Notes under the pieces: generated by a model | The model's input: only the letters and a program-made list of their open reading frames with translations | What the model was told of the DNA's origin: nothing | Database searches by the model: none | Source: Tsukamurella sp. 8F | GTDB taxonomy: Bacteria > Actinomycetota > Actinomycetes > Mycobacteriales > Mycobacteriaceae | DNA length: 64,000 nucleotides | Direction of reading: 5' to 3' | Assembly (NCBI RefSeq): GCF_029167375.1 | Contig: NZ_JARFTP010000023.1 | Coordinates: 1-64,000, forward strand | Position numbers and translations under genes: made by a program | In this document: piece by piece, positions 17,127-23,673 of the stretch | How the letters are laid out: each line of letters opens with the position of its first letter | Position numbering within the stretch: the stretch's first letter is position 1

Positions 17127-17287
17127 TCATCGATCACCCAGACCGACTACGCACCACCGATCTGGGTATGCCCTATTTGCCGCCGCCTCCAGGTCACCAG
17201 AGGAAGCCTGTACGTCGTCAGCTGACGTTGCCACGGTAGTGATGAATGGGCCATCGGTGTACCGGTCCATGCCCGCGAGGAAGTGTG

Positions 17288-17315
17288 TTGCAGGACAGCA
17301 GGTCCGCCACATACT
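17288..17315 (+). promoter_or_regulatory. candidate leaderless promoter of the ParB-like operon
   Basis: TTGCAG at 17288-17293 and CATACT at 17310-17315 are separated by 16 bases, and the ATG at 17323 follows the -10 element by seven bases, leaving no space for a ribosome-binding site. This suggests a leaderless transcript, common in Mycobacteriales. A perfect palindrome, CGTCAGCTGACG at 17216-17227, lies about 60 bases upstream and could be an operator. Confidence 0.4.
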
Positions 17316-17322
17316 GACGTCC

Positions 17323-17724
17323 ATGAGCGACACCACGCCCTCCAAGGAATCCCTGATCGACGCCGAGCTCGCCCGCGTACGGGACACCATTGCCACACGC
17401 GTCTCCGACCTCGTAGACGCATACCGCGAGTACAACGAGCTCAAAGACGCCGCCCGCGACATCATCGCGCGGCGCGATGCCGCCGAGAAGCGATACCGGG
17501 ACGCGCGTGACTGCGCGCAGCGCGACGGCGTCGGCGCGGACACCCTCGCCAACTTCACCCGTCCTCCCACCGCACCGAACCGGCCCCAGCAGAAGCGCGC
17601 AGTCAAGACCGGTACCGGGAAGGGCCGTCGATCGATCGCCAACGCTCAGAACAACCGCAAGACCGCAGCCGCGCAGAACACCACCGCGCAGCCGCACGAA
17701 CAGCCAACCGGAGTGCCGGCGTGA
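17323..17724 (+). CDS. small coiled-coil, basic-tail protein of a plasmid operon
   Basis: A 133-residue hydrophilic protein. Residues 10-70 form a charged, heptad-like helix (LARVRDTIATRVSDLVDAYR, ARDIIARRDAAEKRYRDARD). The tail, from about residue 75, is Pro/Lys/Asn/Gln-rich and basic. It overlaps the next gene by GTGA. I do not recognise the family. A nucleic-acid-binding or partition-accessory role fits the composition and the ParB-like neighbour, as inference. Confidence 0.6.
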   Translation: MSDTTPSKESLIDAELARVRDTIATRVSDLVDAYREYNELKDAARDIIARRDAAEKRYRDARDCAQRDGVGADTLANFTRPPTAPNRPQQKRAVKTGTGKGRRSIANAQNNRKTAAAQNTTAQPHEQPTGVPA

Positions 17725-18566
17725 CCCACTCCCAAGCAGCGCAGGAGACCGTGTACATCACGGCCCTCCCTGTCTCGGACATGTTCGTCGACCACACCTA
17801 CCAACGTGACTTGGACGAACGACGTGCCCGCGCCATGGCTGCCGCCTGGGACCCTCGTCTGGTCGGTGTCGTCGACGTCTCGGACCGCGGCCCGACCCGA
17901 CGACCACGCTTCGCTCTCGTCAATGGGCAGCACCGGTGGGCGGCGTGCACGATCGCTCGTGCTGCCACCCATCTCGTCGCGAACGTCCATGTCGGACTCA
18001 GCATCGCCGACGAGGCGCGACTGTTCGGCGCCATCGACCGCACCACCCGACCATTGACCACCTGGGCCCGCTGGAAGGGCCGCCGCGCCGCCGGAGACCC
18101 GGTCGTGCTCGGTATCGACGAGATCGCCGGACGTTATGGGCTGCGAGTCGCTCAACAACGCGGATACGTGCTCATGTGCTTCGCGACGCTCGAACACTGC
18201 TACACCGTCGACCCCACTGCACTCGCCCTCACACTCGAACTCATCACCGACGTGTGGCACCGCAACACCGACGGCCTGCGGTCCGGCATCGTGCGCGCAC
18301 TGTTCGAGATCATCCGCTCCGACGAGTGCGACTCCGGTCCACTGGCGGACGCCCTCGACGAGATCACTCCCACAGACCTGCACAGCACCGCGGTCGCGGC
18401 ATCACGGGACTGGCGAGCCGGACAGCACTGGATGCACTGCGCCCGAGTGATCATCGACGCCTACAACACCGTCGCTCCAGCAGGCGCCGCGGCCCACTTC
18501 ACCGAGATCCTGCAGCAGGCCGCCGCCACACCCGAGACAGACAACCGGAAGGACCCGTCGACGTGA
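17721..18566 (+). CDS. ParB/sulfiredoxin-like domain protein
   Basis: A 281-residue protein with an N-terminal ParB/Srx-type fold. ALPVSDMFVDHTYQRDLDE is the box I region and ALVNGQHRWAACTIA the box II region, where GQHRWAA stands for the GxHRxxA of ParB nucleases. It lacks the HTH domain of chromosomal ParB. It resembles plasmid proteins of the DUF6551 type. It overlaps genes on both sides by four bases, so three proteins are made together. With no ParA in view a partition role is unproven; nuclease or regulatory function is possible. Confidence 0.7.
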   Translation: MTHSQAAQETVYITALPVSDMFVDHTYQRDLDERRARAMAAAWDPRLVGVVDVSDRGPTRRPRFALVNGQHRWAACTIARAATHLVANVHVGLSIADEARLFGAIDRTTRPLTTWARWKGRRAAGDPVVLGIDEIAGRYGLRVAQQRGYVLMCFATLEHCYTVDPTALALTLELITDVWHRNTDGLRSGIVRALFEIIRSDECDSGPLADALDEITPTDLHSTAVAASRDWRAGQHWMHCARVIIDAYNTVAPAGAAAHFTEILQQAAATPETDNRKDPST

Positions 18567-19078
18567 CCACGGCCGGCACCGCCGTCAATCTCCCCGCACT
18601 CCGCGCACTCGTCACGGACCTGCTGCCCCCCGACGTGACCGCGACCGCCCGCCGCTGGCCGCGAGCGCGTCTCGACCGCTTCATCGGCGACGAGCTGCCG
18701 CTCGGCCTCGCTCCGGCTCATGCGCTCGGTGCCGTCGCCGCGCTCTACGGTCCGTTCCGTGCGGACCTGTGGCTGCGTCACCGCACCTGGGCGATCACCG
18801 AGCACGAACCCGGCAACCTCGAGCATCTCGCGGACGCGGTCGCCGTCCTCCGCTCGCACCGCTGGGCTCTCGGAATCGAGCTCTTCGATCGCGAGAACAT
18901 CGACGGCGGAACGGGCATCTGGGCCCCCGAGCTCTATGTCGCCGGATCCACCCCGGCACGCATCATCGCCGCCGCCCGGCGCGTTCTCGACGGCTGGCAG
19001 CTCGCACACAGCCCTACATCGCAGACACCGCACTACATCTGGTACTGGAGCCGGGCCACCACACCGGCCAGCTCTTAG
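18563..19078 (+). CDS. hypothetical protein, third gene of the ParB-like operon
   Basis: A 171-residue soluble protein with aromatic-rich patches (FRADLWLRHRTWAITE, HYIWYWSRA) and no recognised motif. The GTG start overlaps the ParB-like gene by four bases and the gene ends 12 bases before the convergent coupling-ATPase gene. Strict coupling suggests that it works with its two upstream partners. I do not assign a function. Confidence 0.55.
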   Translation: MTTAGTAVNLPALRALVTDLLPPDVTATARRWPRARLDRFIGDELPLGLAPAHALGAVAALYGPFRADLWLRHRTWAITEHEPGNLEHLADAVAVLRSHRWALGIELFDRENIDGGTGIWAPELYVAGSTPARIIAAARRVLDGWQLAHSPTSQTPHYIWYWSRATTPASS

Positions 19079-19090
19079 CGCTGCAATAGG

Positions 19091-20575
19091 TCAGAACAGG
19101 ATCGACCCGACGAGTTCGAACAGCCAGCCGCAAGCGATCAGCTTCACGACCGTAGCCGCAGCACCGATCCCCGCCGCGGCGAAGCCGCCGTACATCAGAC
19201 CACGGGCACTGTCGCGCCGGCGGCCGATCTGCTGCGGACCGCGACCTTCCAGCTCGGCTCGCACCGCCTGCTCGTACCGCTCGTTCACGACCTCCCACGT
19301 CGGCAGGTCCACCATCACCCCGGGTGTGCCCTTGCGGATCAGCCGCGCCTCCTCCATCGTTCGCGGCAGCAGCTCCTGCCACTCGAGCATCGCCCCGAAT
19401 CGGCCACTGTTGGTGGTATCGCCCGTGATCGTGTACGAGTCACCGCGGCGCGTGGTCAGCCCCGCCCAGTGCGCGGCGGTCTGCATGATCTCCTGCTCGT
19501 CCGCGCCGTACAGCACCAAGACCGCCGGGAAACTGTCCCGCAACGCCTCCCCGTAGTCGCGGCCGTAGACCTGATCGATCGTCGACGTCGCCTGCACAGC
19601 GATCACGAAAGAAACACCCAGGCCCCGGCCCTCGTTGACATACTTGATGAGCTTCGGCATCGGACAGATACTGGAGAACTCATCGATGATGCACTTGATC
19701 TGCATCACCTCGTCCCACTCGGCGACCCGACTACGTTGGCGACGTACAAGATTGTCGACGAGAGTGATCGCGGCCGCCGCCGCCGACCCGTCCAGCGGGG
19801 CGAGAACATACAGCGTCGCCTGCGGATCATCGAGGAAGTCCGGGTCGAAGAAGGGCAGACCGGTGTCGGTCCCGATCGACCTCAGCCACGGCATGATCGC
19901 CTTCCCCACGGACAGCATGATCGAATCACGTTGCCGCTGCTCCATTCCCAGGACGCGCCGCACCTTCGCCGCGAGAACCCGTCCCGCCGCGCCCCCGCGC
20001 TCGACCAGAGTCCGCGCGACGGTCTCCCAACTCGGGGTGTGCGCCGTAGCGTCCTCACCGGACTCGTTGTACTCGACCGCTTCGAGCGCCCACTCCATCC
20101 CGATCCCGATGCCCGCGGGGCTCGCTGTGAACAACAGGCCCGCCAGCGGACCCGTAGCCTGCAGCTCCCACACCGGGTCGGAATTCCGCGCTCCGTTGAT
20201 GTTGCCGCCGATACCCACCGAACTCATCAGCAACAACGTGTCCGCGAGGGTCTGCGCGTCCGTCAGCGAGAACACCGCCATCGTCGGATCGTGTCGGACC
20301 AGCGTCACGTCGCCCGGGTAATGCGGTGAGATCACGGACCGAAGATCCAGCAGCTGGGCCGGCCCTGGACGCTTCGCGAGCAACAACTGCATCAGGTCGT
20401 CCTTCGACGACATCACCACCGCCGGCCCCGGGTGCAACAGACCGTTCGGCGCAAGAACGCGGAACGTCTTCCCGGACTCGGTCTGCGCCGAGACCATCAT
20501 GTGGGCGCCGTTCTCCGCCAGGACGGTCACCCCATCCCGCAGCACGAATCCGCCGTACGGCCTCGGCATACCCAT
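19091..20575 (-). CDS. VirD4/TraG-type conjugative coupling ATPase (T4CP)
   Basis: A 494-residue ATPase that would link the relaxase-DNA complex to the T4SS channel. Walker A is SAQTESGKTF at residues 29-38, and Walker B is in IIDEFSSICPMPKLI followed by GRGLGVSFVIAVQ and LVLYGADEQE, as in TraG/TraD C-terminal blocks. Unlike most T4CPs it has no N-terminal membrane anchor; its only hydrophobic stretch is at the C-terminus (about residues 465-494). It may thus be anchored in reverse, or the N-terminal anchor may be supplied by another protein. It is divergent from a Fic toxin-antitoxin pair. Confidence 0.82.
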   Translation of the reverse strand: MGMPRPYGGFVLRDGVTVLAENGAHMMVSAQTESGKTFRVLAPNGLLHPGPAVVMSSKDDLMQLLLAKRPGPAQLLDLRSVISPHYPGDVTLVRHDPTMAVFSLTDAQTLADTLLLMSSVGIGGNINGARNSDPVWELQATGPLAGLLFTASPAGIGIGMEWALEAVEYNESGEDATAHTPSWETVARTLVERGGAAGRVLAAKVRRVLGMEQRQRDSIMLSVGKAIMPWLRSIGTDTGLPFFDPDFLDDPQATLYVLAPLDGSAAAAAITLVDNLVRRQRSRVAEWDEVMQIKCIIDEFSSICPMPKLIKYVNEGRGLGVSFVIAVQATSTIDQVYGRDYGEALRDSFPAVLVLYGADEQEIMQTAAHWAGLTTRRGDSYTITGDTTNSGRFGAMLEWQELLPRTMEEARLIRKGTPGVMVDLPTWEVVNERYEQAVRAELEGRGPQQIGRRRDSARGLMYGGFAAAGIGAAATVVKLIACGWLFELVGSILF

Positions 20576-20605
20576 AGCCGCAGTCTGACCGTGCTGCCGT
20601 CGCGC

Positions 20606-20688
20606 TCACCACACTTCCTCCGAGCGTGGGGACCGCTCGCAGACCGCGCGACCGAGTGTGGTGACTGCAGGCACGTCACATCGATACT
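20606..20688 (+). promoter_or_regulatory. inverted repeat and leaderless promoter of the VbhA/Fic operon
   Basis: TCACCACACT at 20606-20615 and AGTGTGGTGA at 20655-20664 are perfect inverted copies 39 bases apart, between the divergent coupling ATPase and antitoxin genes. GTGACT at 20661-20666 and GATACT at 20683-20688 form a plausible -35/-10 pair with 16-base spacing. The ATG at 20695 follows the -10 by six bases, so the transcript would be leaderless. The right arm overlaps the -35, as expected for autoregulation by a toxin-antitoxin complex. Confidence 0.45.
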
Positions 20689-20694
20689 GGCGCA

Positions 20695-20919
20695 ATGACC
20701 GACTACACCCCCGACTGGCTCAAGCCCCAGCAACACCTCCTCGACCAACTCCCCGCCGCAGACCGCCGCCGCGTCATCGCGGCGCTGCACTCCGGCTGGC
20801 TCGAAGGAGTCGACTACGACGACGACGCGGTCAAGGCCGTCATCGACGGCATCGACCACGGAATGGAACCTGCAGACCTCGCCCGACGCGTCCTCGAACA
20901 GCGACGTGAGCAGCGGTGA
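20695..20919 (+). CDS. VbhA-like antitoxin of a Fic toxin
   Basis: A 74-residue helical protein. SGWLEG at residues 33-38 matches the inhibitory motif (S/T)xxxE(G/N) of class I Fic antitoxins, whose glutamate, here E37, blocks the ATP site of the partner. WLEGVDYDDDAVKAVIDGI continues the helix pair typical of VbhA. The gene overlaps the toxin gene by 14 bases. It would neutralise the downstream enzyme and may repress the operon. Confidence 0.8.
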   Translation: MTDYTPDWLKPQQHLLDQLPAADRRRVIAALHSGWLEGVDYDDDAVKAVIDGIDHGMEPADLARRVLEQRREQR

Positions 20920-21646
20920 ACGCGTGGACCAGGATCTGAACTGGACCATCGACGAAGACCGCGAGCGGTTCCGGTCCTACCTCATCCCCGGAACATCCGT
21001 CCTACGCAACCGATTCGACGTCGACGACCCCGGTGAACTACGTCTCCTCGAAGGTATCGCGACAGCGATCCGCACGCACCGCCTCGCCGACGACCACACC
21101 CTCGCCGGACCGGCCACACTCGACTACCCACACCTACGGCGGGTCCACGGCTACCTGTTCCAAGACGTCTACGACTGGGCTGGCGAGGAACGCACATGCC
21201 ACGGACTCCGCAAGGGGGACAAGCCATTCGCCGACCTCCACGAGATCCCCACGTACCTCTCCAGCGCGCACCGAGTCCTCGTCAGCGACGACTTCCGCAG
21301 CTCCGACGCCGAAGCCTTCGCCACGGCGGGCGCCGAAGCCTTCGTCCTCGTGAACCAGGCACACCCATTCCGCGAGGGAAACGGCCGCTCTACACGAGCA
21401 CTCCTCGAACTCGCCGCAGACCACCAAAACCCGTATCACAAACTGTATTTCACACGATGGGACGACAAGCTCGAATGGAACCAGGCATCCCACGACTCTC
21501 GTCCGCCGCGTGGAACCGCACTCGTGGACGCCGTTCCCATGCAAGAGATCTTCCGCACCATCACCGCCGAACGGCGGTGTGCCACGCAGCACCGCCACAT
21601 CGACATCGACGCCGACCAGGGCATCGACTACGGCAACGACCTCTGA
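20906..21646 (+). CDS. Fic-family AMP-transferase toxin
   Basis: A 246-residue Fic-domain protein. The catalytic loop HPFREGNGRSTR starts at residue 153 and matches the HPFx(D/E)GNGR motif, with its histidine as base. YLFQDVYDWAGEERT is the conserved helix before the flap, and the flap includes FADLHEIP. Proteins of this VbhT/FicT group AMPylate cellular targets such as topoisomerases and stop growth unless bound by the antitoxin encoded just upstream. GTG 20906 overlaps the antitoxin; an in-frame GTG at 20924 is also possible. A maintenance or transfer-linked function is likely. Confidence 0.87.
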   Translation: MSSGERVDQDLNWTIDEDRERFRSYLIPGTSVLRNRFDVDDPGELRLLEGIATAIRTHRLADDHTLAGPATLDYPHLRRVHGYLFQDVYDWAGEERTCHGLRKGDKPFADLHEIPTYLSSAHRVLVSDDFRSSDAEAFATAGAEAFVLVNQAHPFREGNGRSTRALLELAADHQNPYHKLYFTRWDDKLEWNQASHDSRPPRGTALVDAVPMQEIFRTITAERRCATQHRHIDIDADQGIDYGNDL

Positions 21647-21685
21647 AACGAAACACCCACCCGCACAACATCAGGAGAACCACCC

Positions 21686-21862
21686 ATGGCGATCAGCTTC
21701 CGCGACAGCCAGAAACTCGGACCGATCCGCCTCACCGAGTCGAGAGCGGGAATCTCATGGTCCATCGGGCTCGGCAAACATGTGCGCTTCACCCGCCACG
21801 CCGGCGGTCGATGGACCCACGGCGTCAACGTCTTCGGATGGCGCAAGACCACACGACTCTGA
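21686..21862 (+). CDS. small DUF4236-like protein
   Basis: A 58-residue basic protein with AGGAG at 21672-21676, ten bases before ATG. MAISFRDSQKLGPIRLTESR followed by GISWSIGLGKHVRF and a closing WRKTTRL resembles DUF4236, small beta-rich proteins of unknown role found on mobile elements. It lies 39 bases after the Fic toxin on the same strand and may be its third operon member. Confidence 0.55.
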   Translation: MAISFRDSQKLGPIRLTESRAGISWSIGLGKHVRFTRHAGGRWTHGVNVFGWRKTTRL

Positions 21863-21966
21863 TCGGGGCAAACCGCGCCCAGCGCACTCACCCTCCCATA
21901 CCGTTAGCCGACGCTCCCACGACGAGAGAGGCATAGTCGATGACCGAGAGCCGCAGCGCGCAAGTG

Positions 21967-22094
21967 CGGTCCTTCAGGGCCGGGTTAGCGCATCAACTTC
22001 GGCCTACCCGGACCACGGGGCGGTCGCTGCTGCTGCTCGATGTACCGCCGGATGATCGGACAGGGAGCGCAGACTCCGTCCTTGAGGGCGGAGT
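21967..22094 (+). repeat. two IS605-type hairpins upstream of tnpB
   Basis: CGGTCC-TTCA-GGGCCG at 21967-21982 and ACTCCGTCC-TTGA-GGGCGGAGT at 22073-22094 are stable stems with TTCA/TTGA loops, the shape of subterminal hairpins in IS200/IS605 elements. The second is the best candidate for the left end of the tnpB element. The first, which is followed by GCGCATCAAC, may be a degenerate end of another copy. The 295 bases between 21863 and 22157 hold no other convincing feature. Confidence 0.4.
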
Positions 22095-22157
22095 GAGCGA
22101 TCGCTTCGTGGGTGTGTCGCTGGAAAGGTGTCGTACCCCACCGGCACACTGGTTTTC

Positions 22158-23426
22158 ATGAGTATCCGGCAGCGTGCGTGCCCGACGGTGGGTTCGCAGC
22201 TCGACGTGCTCACCATGCACTGCTCCCACGCCAGGTACGTCTACAACGTCGGTCTGGAGTTTCGTCGGCTCGCATATCAGCACAAGCTCCGGTTCGGTCA
22301 CCGCGATGGGTACCCGGACCGGGTTCCCGGCGGTGGGTACGTCGCGCAGGCCGCGCAACTGACCGAAGCCCGGCGGGAGTTCGCGTGGCTGAGAGAGGGT
22401 TCGACTGTTGTGCAGCAGGGGGCGCTGCGTGATCTGGACCGCGCGTTCGCGAACTTCTTCTCCGGTCGTGCCCGGTTCCCGCGGTTCCGCACGGCACGCG
22501 ACGTCCGGCAGGGTTTCGTCGTCCGCGATCTGCGTCTTCGTCGGTTGAACCGCCGGTGGGGTGCGGTCCTCGTCCCGAAGGCCGGGTGGCTGCGGTTCAA
22601 GATCAGTCGGCAGTGGAGTGACCTCCTGGCGTGCACGTCCGCCCGGGTGACTGTGGAGCGTGGGCGATGGCACGTGGCGTTCGTCTGCCCGCCTCCGGTG
22701 AAGCGCGCCCCGGGCACAGGCGCCGTGGTCGGGATCGACCGCGGTGTCACGATCACCGCCGCGACCTCCGACGGGGAGCTGCTGCACATCCCCGGTCTCA
22801 CCGCAGGTGAGCGGGGACGCATGATCAGACTGGAACAGAAGCTCGCGGCGCAGCCGCGTGCACCGCGTGGTTCCGGGCAACGGTCCCGACGCCGGGAGGC
22901 GACCCTTGCGAAGATCACCGCCCTGCGCAACCGGCTGGCGGAGCGCCGGCGGGACTGGATCGAGAAGACCAGCACCGACCTCGCGTCCCGGTACGACCGG
23001 GTCGCGGTAGAAGACCTGCGGACCGCGAACATGATCCGCCGGGCGGAGCCGCAACCCGACCCCGACAGCCCCGGGAACTTCCTTCCCAACGGGGCTGCGG
23101 CGAAGACCGGGCTGAACCGGGAGATCAGCGCGAGCTGCTGGAACCGCCTCGCCACCCGCCTGCACCACAAGACCGAGGTGACGGAGGTACCCGCATTCCA
23201 CACCTCCCAATGCTGCAACCGCTGCAACCGCATCACCGACGGGAACCGCGAGAGCCAAGCGGTGTTCGTCTGCAAACGATGCGGCCACGAAGCGAACGCG
23301 GACGTCAACGCAGCACGCAACATCCGTGACCTCGCCTACCGCGGTGTCACACTCGGCCGAGGGACACCGGCCGCCGCGCGAAACACGGCGACACCGTGCG
23401 ACGCGAACCTACAGACGGCGTCCTAG
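22158..23426 (+). CDS. tnpB: TnpB, RNA-guided nuclease of an IS200/IS605-type element
   Basis: A 422-residue TnpB. The split RuvC site is visible as GIDRGVTITAAT (first Asp), AVEDLRTANM (Glu) and NADVNAARNI (last Asp). A zinc ribbon lies between, with CCNRC and CKRCGHEAN supplying its cysteines. The N-terminal helix bundle includes RYVYNVGLEFR. TnpB cuts DNA next to a short motif under guidance of an RNA made from the element's right end, Cas12-like, and preserves the element. No tnpA transposase lies nearby, so movement would need a partner elsewhere. ATG 22158 is preferred; GTG 22128 would add ten residues. Confidence 0.88.
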   Translation: MSIRQRACPTVGSQLDVLTMHCSHARYVYNVGLEFRRLAYQHKLRFGHRDGYPDRVPGGGYVAQAAQLTEARREFAWLREGSTVVQQGALRDLDRAFANFFSGRARFPRFRTARDVRQGFVVRDLRLRRLNRRWGAVLVPKAGWLRFKISRQWSDLLACTSARVTVERGRWHVAFVCPPPVKRAPGTGAVVGIDRGVTITAATSDGELLHIPGLTAGERGRMIRLEQKLAAQPRAPRGSGQRSRRREATLAKITALRNRLAERRRDWIEKTSTDLASRYDRVAVEDLRTANMIRRAEPQPDPDSPGNFLPNGAAAKTGLNREISASCWNRLATRLHHKTEVTEVPAFHTSQCCNRCNRITDGNRESQAVFVCKRCGHEANADVNAARNIRDLAYRGVTLGRGTPAAARNTATPCDANLQTAS

Positions 23427-23429
23427 CCG

Positions 23430-23469
23430 TGCTGGAATCCCGGTCGTTCACGGCAGGGAGGATGTCAAC
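23430..23469 (+). ncRNA. 3' end of the TnpB-associated guide (omega) RNA
   Basis: Just after the tnpB stop, TCCC at 23438-23441 pairs with GGGA at 23456-23459, and GTCG with CGGC around a TTCA loop. The block continues GGATGTCAAC, ending at 23469. GGAATC-hairpin-GGATGTCAA is the recurrent right end of actinobacterial TnpB elements and forms the guide-RNA scaffold end. The guide would then be the roughly 16-20 bases from 23470 on. The 5' end of the RNA, expected inside tnpB, cannot be placed. Confidence 0.55.
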
Positions 23470-23472
23470 GTT

Positions 23473-23613
23473 GTGCGACTCATCGCCGATCGCCTCGCGT
23501 CCGAGCTCGGCCTCGGATCGGCACCGAACCTCTCGCCGGGAACCGGTCAGGTCGTGATCCGGCCCGCCGGCGCCGAGAGCCACGTACACGCTGTCATCGC
23601 CCGCGCCGACTGA
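23473..23613 (+). CDS. short ORF or gene tail at the right edge of the TnpB element
   Basis: A 46-codon frame from GTG 23473 (LIADRLASELGLGSAPNL to HAVIARAD) starts within four bases of the element end. It lacks a ribosome-binding site other than GGGAGG at 23456-23461, which belongs to the guide-RNA hairpin. It may be the 3' part of a gene cut off by insertion of the TnpB element. I do not recognise the protein. Confidence 0.35.
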   Translation: MRLIADRLASELGLGSAPNLSPGTGQVVIRPAGAESHVHAVIARAD

Positions 23614-23630
23614 CCCGGGCACACCACAGA

Positions 23631-23659
23631 ACGCTAATCGGATAATATCCGATTAGCGT
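23631..23659. promoter_or_regulatory. 29-base perfect palindrome and leaderless promoter
   Basis: ACGCTAATCGGATA at 23631-23644 is followed by one A and its exact reverse complement at 23646-23659, an AT-rich perfect palindrome in a GC-rich region. TAGAGT at 23662-23667 is a plausible -10 and ATG 23674 follows it by six bases, so a protein bound to the palindrome would cover the -35 zone. It looks like a high-affinity operator for the following gene. Confidence 0.6.
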
Positions 23660-23673
23660 GTTAGAGTGTTGGC

